Assembly: GCA_028291515.1 (NCBI GenBank)
Contig: JAQGHU010000077.1
Coordinates: forward strand, 91,687 to 155,686
Direction: 5' to 3'
Length of the DNA: 64,000 nt
From: Schlesneria sp.
Lineage (GTDB): Bacteria; Planctomycetota; Planctomycetia; Planctomycetales; Planctomycetaceae
Both the position numbers and the translations under genes were made by a program. Positions 36,540 through 45,894 of the stretch are shown piece after piece. The notes under the pieces are model-generated. The model did not search any database. It was given only the letters and a program-made list of their open reading frames with translations, and was not told the DNA's origin. Position 1 is the first letter of the stretch. Every line of letters starts with the position of its first letter.

Positions 36540-37511
36540 TCAACCCGCTGGAGCGGGTGCGTGTCGCTTGATAACGTTCTCAGGAATGTCATCCGCTGGC
36601 TCGCCGCCAATCACTCGGTCGTAAGCACGCCAGGTCATGGTGTCGTTGTCGATGAAGCGGAAGACACTGATTCCCGAAGTGACCTTGCCGGCGGCATTCA
36701 CTCCGTGCGATCTCACAATCCACTCATCGTCGATCCGAATCCAAAGTCCCTCGGCATACCCGCTGTCAGCGTCGAAAGTCCAAGACTTAAGCTGCCCGCT
36801 CAGTGGATCCCAGCCGATCCGCATCGATCCACTTGCCGAGACGCTGCCGGCGATCTGCAGGGAGAAGTCGATCAGGAGGTAGTTCCCGCTCTCATCCCAG
36901 TGACAAGATGACTTCACGGTTGAATCAGCACTTTCATCAAGCCAGTCACCAACCAGCCAGGCGAGTGGCTGCAGTTGGTCGTTCGGTGTCAACTCTTCGG
37001 AATCCGCTTCGAAATCACTCACCGACGCGATCAGCCAATGTCCGTCGACCTTCACATGGATGACGACGTAGCTGCTGACATTGGTTGCCTCATCGGGAAC
37101 CGGCTGGCCGCGGACGATCCCTTCCTCCAACGCAATGTTCGGCGTCAGAACACGGATCGAAGTGATTTCGACCTCGATCTTGCTGTCGGGAAACTTCTTA
37201 AACATCTCTGCAAAGTTTTGCTGGATCGCCTCGCGTCCCTTAATCAACTCACCGTCTTCATCGGTGAATTCGGCTTTCAGCGCGAACAGTTCGGAAACCG
37301 CTTTGGCATCGTGTGCTTTGTAGGCCGTGGAAAAAGCCGCGGCACTGCGGCGGATGGCTTCTTCGTCGGGATCTTTCAACTCTGCCGGCTTCTTAGTCGG
37401 TGCGGGCTTCTCTTTCGGTTTCTCTTGAACCTGTGCGAAGCCAATCCAACCGGCCGATAAAATACCGACGGCGATCAAAGGTGTGACAACTGCTTTCATG
37501 GAGTAGTGCAT
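36540..37511 (-). CDS. Secreted SnoaL-like (SgcJ/EcaC, DUF4440-type) protein
   Basis: 323 residues. The ATG at 37511 has AGGGA close upstream; ATG 37499 is the alternative. A signal peptide is followed by a Lys/Pro-rich linker (KPKEKPAPTKKPAELKDPDE). Residues about 50-170 form a SnoaL/NTF2-like fold of the SgcJ/EcaC family (RRSAAAFSTAYKAHDAKAVS, KGREAIQQNFAEMFKKFPD, VHVKVDGHWLIASVSD). The second half (about 175-315) is a beta-rich domain starting QPLAWLVGDWLDE, found attached to such domains in planctomycetes. NTF2-like folds bind small molecules or act as isomerases, so the actual substrate is not predictable. Confidence 0.8.
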   Translation of the reverse strand: MHYSMKAVVTPLIAVGILSAGWIGFAQVQEKPKEKPAPTKKPAELKDPDEEAIRRSAAAFSTAYKAHDAKAVSELFALKAEFTDEDGELIKGREAIQQNFAEMFKKFPDSKIEVEITSIRVLTPNIALEEGIVRGQPVPDEATNVSSYVVIHVKVDGHWLIASVSDFEADSEELTPNDQLQPLAWLVGDWLDESADSTVKSSCHWDESGNYLLIDFSLQIAGSVSASGSMRIGWDPLSGQLKSWTFDADSGYAEGLWIRIDDEWIVRSHGVNAAGKVTSGISVFRFIDNDTMTWRAYDRVIGGEPADDIPENVIKRHAPAPAG

Positions 37512-37876
37512 CGGTTCCCTGTCATATCAGTGGCTCACGTCATCCTGCCGCGCTCGCAAGTCAGCGAAACGCTGGCTGCGGCGATGATGCCAGATGTCAG
37601 CTCAATAGCAACCGCCCTTCTTGTCGAAAGGCAGACGAGTTTGTGAATTAGGAAGAACTGCAGATCAGTGTTACGCGGAGTATGAACTGTGCCCGCGCCG
37701 TTTCCAAGAGGCGACTCGAAATGCCGAGACTTTTTCACAGATCCAAATCTGCATCTGCTTGATGCTGATCCTGTCGTCAATCGCATGACGAGGTTAACTT
37801 AGACACAGATGGCACCTTAGTTGACCAGCAGATCACTCCCAAATGACGTCACGATCAAGCGAAGGGCATTTACTGA
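37512..37876. other. Intergenic region
   Basis: 365 bp between the SnoaL-like gene (minus) and the HNH gene (plus). No gene, repeat or clear regulatory signal is recognised. Confidence 0.35.
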
Positions 37877-38260
37877 ATGCGATCAACCTTGCGCAAGCTT
37901 CTGGTCGCCGCAGTCCAGACTGATGCTGTGGCGGAACTGGTCGATGGAACGTGGCGAACGCGATGCCTGCATTGCCGGTCGGCGCTCTATGTTTCGGACG
38001 AAGGGATCACCAGGAATGGTGCGACGCTCGAACACATCATTCCTCAGAGCTGGTTTGAGAAACGTGCCGCGGCTGATTTGATCGGAGATCTCACCGGACC
38101 AGATGATGTCCGCAATTTGGCTCTCGCCTGCCCTCGTTGCAATCAGGGAAAAGGCCTGAATCATGACAAAGCAGGGCCATCCAATCAGCGCGCCCGCGAA
38201 GTTGTTCAAGCTCTCTTCGCGAAACGACAGGCTCGATACAACGCGCTCGACCCCGCTTAG
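37877..38260 (+). CDS. HNH endonuclease-family protein
   Basis: 127 residues. A compact HNH domain: structural CxxC at 30-33 (RCLHCRS), the catalytic EH at 52-53 in LEHIIPQS, Asn80 in RNLALACPRC, and the second CxxC at 85-88 followed by NQGKG. These are the metal-binding and zinc-holding residues of the family. It has no other domain. Stand-alone HNH proteins are nicking or double-strand endonucleases in phages, mobile elements, restriction or repair; this one has no telling neighbour, so its role is open. It converges with the next gene. Confidence 0.88.
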   Translation: MRSTLRKLLVAAVQTDAVAELVDGTWRTRCLHCRSALYVSDEGITRNGATLEHIIPQSWFEKRAAADLIGDLTGPDDVRNLALACPRCNQGKGLNHDKAGPSNQRAREVVQALFAKRQARYNALDPA

Positions 38261-38333
38261 CGAGTTGCCAGTACTGGAATTGCCACACCCGCCGAATAGA
38301 GCGTCGGGCCCGTGATATTGGAAAGCCACGGAA

Positions 38334-38945
38334 TCAGGGATCGACCATCATCGCCTCGGGCCACGCCTCTTCTGCGACGCCGAGATGAATCACCTGATCT
38401 CCGAGGATGACGGCCCCGACACCGTGTTCGCATTCCCAAATCTCCGAATGAAAGGTCATGCCGACCAACGCCAGCTGATCCCGAGTGTGGTAGGTGATCG
38501 AGACCCCTTCCAAGTCGAGCGTTCCCAGAATGTTTTCCGGCCGCAGAAGGAATTCGAATTCATTGTCATTCAAAAAGAAGAATGAGGCACCCTGCTCGCG
38601 TGCCATTTGATGGAGTTGAGTTTTGAGGCTTTCGGCAAGCCGCTCGTGTCCTTGGACCAGGGTCGTGTAGGCCGCGCATTGCGGAGCGGTCGGTTCCAGG
38701 AACTCATCAATTTCTTTGCCATGTCCGAAACCGACCCTCGGGCTGCCTGAAAAAATACCGAGACCGAATCGCCCTTCACGATGCGCATCGTCGCGGCGAT
38801 CACGAAAGAACGCGGTACCGTTGCTGCACCATTTTTCATAACACTCCGCAAACGAGGGAAGAAGGATCTCTCCCCCCCAGTCGCAGGTGGTGGTGAAACC
38901 GGACCAGTCCAGATGGCCCATGAGCGGATGTTCGAGAGTTCTCAT
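38334..38945 (-). CDS. Hypothetical protein, unknown function
   Basis: About 203 residues, starting at the ATG 38945 with GGAA seven bases upstream; ATG 38957 adds four residues. Soluble and acidic with many aromatic residues. The N-terminus MRTLEHPLMGHLDWSGFTT resembles the opening of small single-domain proteins annotated as DUFs (for example DUF6985-type), but I am not certain of a match. No catalytic motif is seen. Confidence 0.6.
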   Translation of the reverse strand: MRTLEHPLMGHLDWSGFTTTCDWGGEILLPSFAECYEKWCSNGTAFFRDRRDDAHREGRFGLGIFSGSPRVGFGHGKEIDEFLEPTAPQCAAYTTLVQGHERLAESLKTQLHQMAREQGASFFFLNDNEFEFLLRPENILGTLDLEGVSITYHTRDQLALVGMTFHSEIWECEHGVGAVILGDQVIHLGVAEEAWPEAMMVDP

Positions 38946-39144
38946 CGCGATTTCCATGAGTATGGCGTCCGCCTCTGGTGAATAGACCGAGCGTCGACGA
39001 CATCATAAGCAGGAAGCGACCAGAATGCGTCCGAATGCGATGGTGCGATGGCGGCCAACTGGTTGACGGAGCAACTTCATTCCGCGGATTAGGCGCGGAT
39101 TTGGGGACCGCTATTCTCCGGTGGTGAAGTCTGCACCACTCTTG

Positions 39145-40089
39145 TCACAACGCGGCCATGCCCAGGCCCGTTCGCTGACAACCGTTGCCAATCTCGATCA
39201 CGGCCCCGTGCAAGTCTCGAGCGGCGGGGAGCAGCGACATCACTATCGCGTTGGCGACATTTTCTGGTGTCTGAAACTGACCGTCGGGGAAGCGGTTACG
39301 GATTGCAGCTTCTCGGACAGCGTCCATGATCGCTTTATTCTGAGCGGCCAGAACGAATCCGGGTTCCCATCCCAGAACTCGCATCTCAGGCCATCGCTTC
39401 GAAGCCTCGAGGACCATGAATTCGATCCACTCTCGCAAAGCAGCCTTGGACGAGCGATAGGCGAAGACGCGGCTCAGGTCCATCGTGTAGGACATCGAGC
39501 AGATCGCGCCGATGCGCGGCAAGGTCGATTTATCCATCACACCGGACTTCAACAGCTTTCGTGCAAACTCGACTGGACCCATGAAGTTCAGTCTGACAGT
39601 TCTTTCGAAGACTTCGTCTGAAAAGTCCTGAAACAGTTCCTGGGGGCCGACTCCCTTCACCACGCCGCCGCCGACCAAGGTGAGGATGTCCAGTGGCCGA
39701 TCACCGAGCTGTCTTACGATTTGTCCGATGGCCGGATCAAACGTTGAGGAATCGGTGAAGTCGCATGTCGCTCCTCCGGACCAGTTTCCCCAGCGAGATG
39801 CCAACTGTGTGCTGGTGGCATCAATGGCATTGTCCGAGACCGATGTCCCCATGACGGAACAGCCGTGGTCGGCTAGTCGCTTGCAGATCTCGGTCCCAAT
39901 CTGGCCATCGCAGCCGACGACCAGTGCGGTGCAGCCTTCCAAGCTATAGCCCAACTGAGCGAGAACCTGAGCCCGAGCCTCAATCAGATCGAGCGGCTGC
40001 CCGTGCCCAAGTGTCACTCGCGACGCAGTGGCGATCGAGGAGTCATTCGTTCCAGAGTCGAGACGACGAGCGTAGTAGGGTGCTGGCAT
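39145..40089 (-). CDS. Short-chain dehydrogenase/reductase
   Basis: 314 residues from the ATG at 40089. The Rossmann cofactor loop reads VVGCDGQIGTEI, a GxxGxIG variant, near residue 60. The catalytic Tyr-x-x-x-Lys is in FAYRSSKAAL and the preceding serine region is ICSMSYT. Substrate-binding residues are not conserved enough to name a substrate. An N-terminal extension of about 45 residues before the Rossmann fold is unusual. It is alone on this strand and diverges from the kinase gene. Confidence 0.85.
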   Translation of the reverse strand: MPAPYYARRLDSGTNDSSIATASRVTLGHGQPLDLIEARAQVLAQLGYSLEGCTALVVGCDGQIGTEICKRLADHGCSVMGTSVSDNAIDATSTQLASRWGNWSGGATCDFTDSSTFDPAIGQIVRQLGDRPLDILTLVGGGVVKGVGPQELFQDFSDEVFERTVRLNFMGPVEFARKLLKSGVMDKSTLPRIGAICSMSYTMDLSRVFAYRSSKAALREWIEFMVLEASKRWPEMRVLGWEPGFVLAAQNKAIMDAVREAAIRNRFPDGQFQTPENVANAIVMSLLPAARDLHGAVIEIGNGCQRTGLGMAAL

Positions 40090-40479
40090 GGCATGATTTC
40101 CGAAACGTCGGACAACTCGAGTGAAAGCTTTGGTCGTCACAGACAGATCCACGAATGGGGAGCGAGATGTACCTGATTATCCCGAATTTGCCCATTCCTG
40201 TTTTCCATACAGATCAATGACATCTGATCAAACGCAAAAGCAATACTTGAATGGGCCGATTCAGAGTTTCCTACCTTTCGCAGGATATCTCGGGGGCCGC
40301 TATTCGAACCCAAGTATTAAGAAATGCTGAATCTTTTCGGCGGTAATCCTGTGTTTTCAGTGACCAAGTCAAGGAACAGGGCAAATCCCCCGCACCGAAT
40401 ACGTATCTGTAAGTAGTGGACTTTTTGTGAACAGTTAACTCACTGCCGGACATGGCCAAATCAAGGAAGACACAACACC
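40090..40479. other. Intergenic region between divergent SDR and kinase genes
   Basis: 390 bp upstream of both genes, so it should contain their promoters. Nothing more specific is visible; no repeat or RNA gene. Confidence 0.35.
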
Positions 40480-42159
40480 ATGTCACCCCCATCGCCAGAC
40501 TTAGTGCTGACGGGCGAAGCGATGATCAACCTGCAGCAAACAATGGTTCCCGATCACGGCTCTTCGAAGCCGGGGCCGTGCAAACCTGCATCCTCCTCAC
40601 CGCGCATTTCAGTTGGCAAACCAGAATCTCGTGTACAGGGTGAAGCCCTTCGTGCGCTCAGGCAAAGTCGGTTGCGAGCCGCCGCAAGTTACTTGTCACT
40701 GTGGTGGAGCTTTATCTCCATTCAAAGTCTGCTGATTGGACTCCCCTCCGTGCTGCCGTTCATGACGGTGTTTGGGCTCGCCGGAGCCTACATACATCTT
40801 TCCCGCCCCAAGATCGCTCCCTTCGGGCTGAAGCTGATTGAAGCAGGAATCTTCGGTCTGATGGCAGGTGCGTTCATCGTCTTTCAGTATGTGATTATGG
40901 TAACCGCCGCCATCCACAGCGATTACCACGCCATTGAGATCTCGGCCAAGAACGGCTTGATTAACTCTCTCACTCTGCTGCTCGCATACACCCTTCTCAT
41001 TCCCAACACCCTTCGATCCGCTGCGGCGATAGTTGTTTGCCTCGCTTTTTACCCCCTTGTCACAGAGGCGGTCATCCTGGCATGGCACCCCGATGTGCAG
41101 TCACTGATCGCACAGCACCGCTATCTCGAGCCGCTGGGACTGAATCTGACGATGACTGTTGTCGCGGGAAGTCTGTCGTTGTATGGAGTCCATATTCTTG
41201 CGACCTTGCGCCAGGATGTGTTTGAGGCTCGGCGGCTGAATCAGTATCAGATCGGCGATCGTTTAGGCGCCGGCGGCATGGGCGAGGTCTATCAAGCCGA
41301 GCACCGACTGCTGCGACGAAGCTGCGCCGTGAAGATGGTGCGTCCGGAAAAGTCACTGGATCGCCGAGCCCTCGCCATGTTGGAACGCGAGGTTCGATCG
41401 ACCGCTCAGCTATCACATCCAAACATCGTTGAAGTTTATGACTATGGCCGCACCGACGATGGTAGTTTTTACTATGTGATGGAAAAATTGCAGGGGCTGA
41501 ATTTGGCCGAATTGGTTCAGCAGCACGGACCGTTGCCTGTTTCTCGGATCATTTATCTGTTGCGACAGGCGTGCGATGGACTTGGCGAAGCCCATGCTGC
41601 AGGGCTGGTTCATCGGGATCTCAAACCCGACAACATATTTGCGGCACAAGTAGGCCGCCGTAACGATGTTGCCAAGCTACTGGACTTTGGCTTGGTAAAA
41701 GAATCTTCGCTGCCAGAAGATGCTGAGTTCGGCGAGCACCTCGACAGCAACGACAATCCGACTCTGACGATCAACGGCATTCTGATGGGGACACCTCTGT
41801 TCATGGCCCCCGAGCAGGGCTTCGGAGATTCATCACTGCAAGACCACCGAGCCGACATTTACGCGTTGGGAGCCATCGCCTATTTTCTGGCAACGGGTCA
41901 GCCCCCTTTCGATGGACAGAGCGCTCTCAAGATCTTGAAAGCTCACGCTTACGACGATGTCTTGCCGCCGTCTCATTTGCTGCCCGTTCCTCACGACTTT
42001 GAACAAGTCGTCCTCCGATGTCTCGAGAAACATCCCACCGACCGCTATTCGAGTGCCGACGAACTGGGACAAGCACTATCAGAGTGCGAAGACGCCACGG
42101 AATGGGACGGCACCAACGCGAGAGTCTGGTGGGCTGAGCACACACGGCCGTCGGTTTGA
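40480..42159 (+). CDS. Ser/Thr protein kinase with N-terminal membrane domain
   Basis: 559 residues. A cytoplasmic leader (about 1-60) is followed by about five transmembrane helices (about 70-240) and then a complete Hanks-type kinase domain (about 256-530): glycine loop GAGGMG (263-268), catalytic lysine K285 in CAVKMV, HRDLKPDN with Asp380, DFG at 402-404 and APEQ in the activation region. The usual planctomycete layout is kinase first then a membrane anchor; here the membrane domain precedes the kinase, as in a receptor whose sensor is in the membrane. No extracytoplasmic ligand domain is visible. It ends 9 bp before the convergent beta-lactamase-fold gene. Confidence 0.93.
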   Translation: MSPPSPDLVLTGEAMINLQQTMVPDHGSSKPGPCKPASSSPRISVGKPESRVQGEALRALRQSRLRAAASYLSLWWSFISIQSLLIGLPSVLPFMTVFGLAGAYIHLSRPKIAPFGLKLIEAGIFGLMAGAFIVFQYVIMVTAAIHSDYHAIEISAKNGLINSLTLLLAYTLLIPNTLRSAAAIVVCLAFYPLVTEAVILAWHPDVQSLIAQHRYLEPLGLNLTMTVVAGSLSLYGVHILATLRQDVFEARRLNQYQIGDRLGAGGMGEVYQAEHRLLRRSCAVKMVRPEKSLDRRALAMLEREVRSTAQLSHPNIVEVYDYGRTDDGSFYYVMEKLQGLNLAELVQQHGPLPVSRIIYLLRQACDGLGEAHAAGLVHRDLKPDNIFAAQVGRRNDVAKLLDFGLVKESSLPEDAEFGEHLDSNDNPTLTINGILMGTPLFMAPEQGFGDSSLQDHRADIYALGAIAYFLATGQPPFDGQSALKILKAHAYDDVLPPSHLLPVPHDFEQVVLRCLEKHPTDRYSSADELGQALSECEDATEWDGTNARVWWAEHTRPSV

Positions 42160-42168
42160 TCCGTCACT

Positions 42169-43317
42169 TCAAACAAACGAAGCGACAATCGCATTCGACA
42201 GCCGCTGGAACGGTGCCCCGTTGGGATCCAGCGGTTGAGTCGACAAGATGAGAACGAACGATTGGCGTTCGGGATCGATCCACAACACCGTCCCCGTCGC
42301 GCCCCAATGCCCGTAGGTGCTGGAGCTGACCAGGTCGCCGAACGTATTCGCGTGATTGGCCCACTGCATCCGCCACCCGAAGCCCCACGGGCGGAATCGA
42401 CGATCCTCCTCGGGAACATCTTTCATCGTAGTGAGCTGATTTGTGACTGCTGCACCGATGGTGGCGGCGGACAGCAGTTGACGGTCACCAACGCGCCCGT
42501 CGTTCAACATCAACTGTGCGAACTGGCCAAAATCGGCAGGCGTCGTCAATAGTCCTCCCCAAGGGGCCCCGAGCTGTCGCCAGTAGCGACTGTTCCAGTT
42601 CCACTCAGTGGCTTCCACCTGATCGACGGGGACACGGATCTCAGCAATCCGATCAGCAACGGGCGGCGTTCCTTCGAACCAATCATCTGGAGCGCCCAAG
42701 CGAGTCTCCTTCATCCCCAGCGGCAGGAAGAATTCTTGCCTTAAAAATTCAGCGCAAGTTTGGCCAGAGATCTGTTCGATGATGGCCGCCAGTACCGCAA
42801 AGCCCATACTCTGATACTGGACGGAACGACCTGGAGGAAAGTCAGGAGCAATCGCGCACGTCTGTTTCACGAAGTCTGCTAGAGAAGCATGCGACTGCCG
42901 CAGTTCGACATTGTTGGTCAGCATGTCGGGCAGGCCGGATGTGTGAGTCAGCAGGTTGCGAATCGTGGTGCCGTATTTCCCCTGCTTCCCGAACTCGGGC
43001 AGGTAGTCGGAGACGCGATCATTGAGGGCCAACTGGCCTCGTTCGACCAGCAGCATCGCACCCATGGCGACAATCGGCTTCGTGATCGACGCGATCAGGA
43101 AGATGGCATCATGATGCAGCCGCGGTGAATTCGCGCCGACGCGTTGTCGACCGAAGAACTGCGTGCCAGGCGTCATTCCATTCCTGCCGACGAGCACCGC
43201 AACACCAGGAACTCGGTCGGTTCGGTCCGTCCAATCGCGGACCACAGCCAACGCGGTATTCCAGCGATGGGGATCAAGGCCGCATTGTTCTGGTGTTGCC
43301 GTCGTTAGCAAGTTCAT
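42169..43317 (-). CDS. Serine beta-lactamase-fold hydrolase (class C/EstB-like)
   Basis: 382 residues with no signal peptide. The SxxK motif is in IASITKPIVA (catalytic serine), the second motif is YQS in VQYQSMGF where class C enzymes have YSN, and the third-strand motif reads HWGATG in place of KTG. This combination is typical of esterase/peptidase-like members (EstB, DD-peptidase-like) rather than true beta-lactamases. Lack of an export signal suggests a cytoplasmic hydrolase. Substrate unknown. Confidence 0.87.
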   Translation of the reverse strand: MNLLTTATPEQCGLDPHRWNTALAVVRDWTDRTDRVPGVAVLVGRNGMTPGTQFFGRQRVGANSPRLHHDAIFLIASITKPIVAMGAMLLVERGQLALNDRVSDYLPEFGKQGKYGTTIRNLLTHTSGLPDMLTNNVELRQSHASLADFVKQTCAIAPDFPPGRSVQYQSMGFAVLAAIIEQISGQTCAEFLRQEFFLPLGMKETRLGAPDDWFEGTPPVADRIAEIRVPVDQVEATEWNWNSRYWRQLGAPWGGLLTTPADFGQFAQLMLNDGRVGDRQLLSAATIGAAVTNQLTTMKDVPEEDRRFRPWGFGWRMQWANHANTFGDLVSSSTYGHWGATGTVLWIDPERQSFVLILSTQPLDPNGAPFQRLSNAIVASFV

Positions 43318-43384
43318 TGGGAATCACTGACTTTGTAGGAGCGTGTCGGCCGTCCCCGATCATTCTGCGAACCAATTCAAAATG

Positions 43385-43422
43385 AAAAAGCCCGCAAGCA
43401 ATCGCCTAGACTACTCGTGGGC
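43385..43422 (-). terminator. Rho-independent terminator (minus strand)
   Basis: On the minus strand GCCCACGAG (43422-43414) pairs with CTTGCGGGC (43398-43390) with one internal mismatch, followed by five T (43389-43385). It lies 35 bp after the anti-sigma gene stop. Confidence 0.75.
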
Positions 43423-43456
43423 ATCAGTTAATCACAAGTTCGAGCAAATTGCTCGA

Positions 43457-45130
43457 TCATGGTGCTTTTGCGGGGGCGGGAGAGGGGCGTCCTTGTGCCC
43501 CTGCTGATTGCGGGTGCAGAACAAACAGCATCCGAAAGACGCGACCATTGACATCATTCTCAGTGACTTTTTTCGAATTGCTCACGGAGACCTGAGAGCG
43601 AGGTTCCGCGCGAAGTGGATTCAATTGCGACGCAACGGATTGACTCGAGATCGTTCCGTTATTCACCGCCAGCGAGTTGTTCAAACGGATGTAGTCGTAT
43701 CCCAATTCGTTGCGGGGCGACTGATTTGACTGCCCCTGATTCGCTACGGTATTTCCGGCTCGCGGAGAGAAGTCGGCTTTGTTTGTTTCCCGTCCGGAAT
43801 TCGCAATCTGCTGACGCTTCTGGTTCTCGGTTCCGTCTCGATTGCCCCCAAACAGTCCGTTGGAATTTGCGATCGGATTCGACATGGGCGAATTCGCGAA
43901 ACCATTTCTCTGTGCATAGGCGTTCAGGACAACTTGAGCTTCCGGCATATCCGAATCGGATTCCGTAAGACTTCCTGACTGCTCGGGTTTCTGTTCTTTG
44001 TCGGCAGGCGCCCGACGATCGGCAACTTTCTGTTGCTGAGCTTGAGGTGCGACCTCATCACCTGCTGCAGCTAACGGCAATGGTGCCTGAGCGGTCCAGT
44101 TGGAAATCAAGTCTCGATGTTGGTCTACATCTTTCAATGTCTTCGCAATTTGGTCGCCAGACGCGCGGATATACATCATGACCAAATCATCCGGCATGGG
44201 CTGAGCATCGTTATTGACGGACCGCGCCTCGATGGAGTTCTTCTTGAGCAAGACTTGCACTGTCTCCGCACCGCGATCGATATCGACGACTTCAAAATAG
44301 ACAACCGCGACGTTGCTATCGGGATCTGCTGGCTGTGGCGTCACGACGTAGACCTTGCCTTCCCTCAGCCCGCGCACGAACTCGTCGTTCGACTGCCCGA
44401 GTTCATTGAATCCGAAGGCCTGAGCGTCAGGCAGTGCTGCTTGATTCGTACTCAACGTCGCGGCGGAATCCGACATCGCCGCAGAAATTGCAGGTGGTCC
44501 CAAAGCCTCTCGCTCTGATAAGGCACGTCCGCGTGACATGGACTTCGGAACTGGGACTGTTGAGGCCTGTTTGGCAGACGCGTCAACTTCCTGACCTAAG
44601 TCTAGTTCCGTTCCGAATGATGCACCTGCGCCGGACTTCTGCGATAGCATCTCGCGATTGTCCATTGCGACGATCGGTTCAGCAGGCGTTGCGGCATCGG
44701 GTCGCACGGGAGCGGAGGCCATTTCAACATGGAGCCCCGTCGAAAGCGGCGACCCTGCTTGCTCGTGACTGTGATTGGTATTCAAGACAAGAATCAAACA
44801 CATCGCTGCGGCCGTGATCGCGGCACCGGCGAACCCGGCTTTCCAATCTCGCCAGACATTTTGCGCCGAAGTTTTGGTTGCCGAGACCGGCAACGGCAGC
44901 GGAGGCAAAGGAATCAGGTTGGTCTGGCGCAAGACATTGGCGGCCAATTCGACCGGCGCGGCTTCCCGAGGAAACGAATGCAGCAAAGCGGACAATTGCG
45001 CGGTTTCGTTAAGTGCGCGCCGCGCATCGTCATTGCCAGTCAGCAGGCGCTCAACCTCGGCCCGTTCGAAAGGCGAGACTTCGCCATCGAAATAGGCCGA
45101 GATCAATTCATCGGGAACCTGCGGATTCAT
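43457..45130 (-). CDS. Membrane anti-sigma-factor-like protein with long low-complexity tail
   Basis: 557 residues. The ATG at 45130 (MNPQVPDELISAYFDGEVS) follows an AGGAAG element and fits the start of anti-sigma proteins that bind ECF factors. The HxxxCxxC zinc motif is missing, as in zinc-free anti-sigma domains. One transmembrane helix (about 95-115) is followed by a long extracytoplasmic part containing Gln/Asn/Pro-rich repeats (about 370-500). The gene lies 94 bp downstream of the ECF sigma gene, the expected order for a sigma/anti-sigma pair. If the sigma gene really is broken, this protein may have lost its partner. Confidence 0.8.
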   Translation of the reverse strand: MNPQVPDELISAYFDGEVSPFERAEVERLLTGNDDARRALNETAQLSALLHSFPREAAPVELAANVLRQTNLIPLPPLPLPVSATKTSAQNVWRDWKAGFAGAAITAAAMCLILVLNTNHSHEQAGSPLSTGLHVEMASAPVRPDAATPAEPIVAMDNREMLSQKSGAGASFGTELDLGQEVDASAKQASTVPVPKSMSRGRALSEREALGPPAISAAMSDSAATLSTNQAALPDAQAFGFNELGQSNDEFVRGLREGKVYVVTPQPADPDSNVAVVYFEVVDIDRGAETVQVLLKKNSIEARSVNNDAQPMPDDLVMMYIRASGDQIAKTLKDVDQHRDLISNWTAQAPLPLAAAGDEVAPQAQQQKVADRRAPADKEQKPEQSGSLTESDSDMPEAQVVLNAYAQRNGFANSPMSNPIANSNGLFGGNRDGTENQKRQQIANSGRETNKADFSPRAGNTVANQGQSNQSPRNELGYDYIRLNNSLAVNNGTISSQSVASQLNPLRAEPRSQVSVSNSKKVTENDVNGRVFRMLFVLHPQSAGAQGRPSPAPAKAP

Positions 45131-45224
45131 GGTACTTGTTTCTTCCTGCCGGACGATCGGCCACCCTGGCGTCACAATAATAGACTTCAGAAAATCCAGC
45201 GAGCCTCGTTTAGAGTTTTTAAAT

Positions 45225-45750
45225 TCACAATAATTTGGGTTTCAACAGCAGAGCTAACTTCGATCGAAGCTCCAACCGAGCCCGATGGATGCGTCTGCGG
45301 ACCGTTCCGAGCGGCACTTCGACGATCTCGGATATCTCCACGTAACTCATCCCATCCATTTCCTTTAGCACCAGTGCGGTCCGGAATTCGTCCGAAAGTT
45401 CAGCCAAGGCCTGATGCACCAGACGCTGGCGGTCCGACACATCCATCGCAAATGAAGGTTCCGTCGTCGGATTTTCATCCGACGGCTCCAAGCCGCAATC
45501 TTTGCGTCGGGATTCCACCGAAGCAGACATTCGTCGCGTCTTTCTTCTCGCAATGGTCGCCGCGTTCAGAGCAATTCGGAACAGCCACGAGTAAAACGCC
45601 GCCTGACCCTTGAAGCTCGCCAGCTTCTCAAAGGTATTGACGAACGCCTCTTGCGCGATGTCCTGAGTACCGCTCGACGAACTGCCCAAAGGCGTCTCGT
45701 CGACCAGCCAGGCACTGTTCAATCAGCGTTTGGTCGGATGGAGCGTTCAC
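45225..45750 (-). pseudogene. ECF RNA polymerase sigma factor, apparently disrupted by an internal deletion
   Basis: From a GTG at 45750 the sequence reads NAPSDQTLIEQCLAGRRDAF then GQFVERY, the normal N-terminus of a planctomycete ECF sigma. After the Tyr codon (45669-45667) the frame runs into unrelated residues, while the other frame carries TQDIAQEAFVNTFEKL, then SWLFRIALNAATIARR and the complete region 4 (MSYVEISEIVEVPLGTVRRR). The missing piece corresponds to about 18-20 codons of region 2 (the QDRLYNTVLR... segment of relatives), and the loss is not a multiple of three. Either the gene is a pseudogene or the sequence has an error here. A shorter product from 45722 would lack most of region 2. 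The anti-sigma gene is downstream. Confidence 0.75.
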
Positions 45751-45894
45751 GATCACCGACTCTTTCGACGACCAGAATCGGTCGAAAGTTCCGGGAATTG
45801 GCAGAGATTTGACCTGGTTTCGAAAGTTCGCAGAGACCGACTTTGACGGATTTTCTGCCCCCGACGACGCTTCGACGGTCTCGAATTCAAGAAG

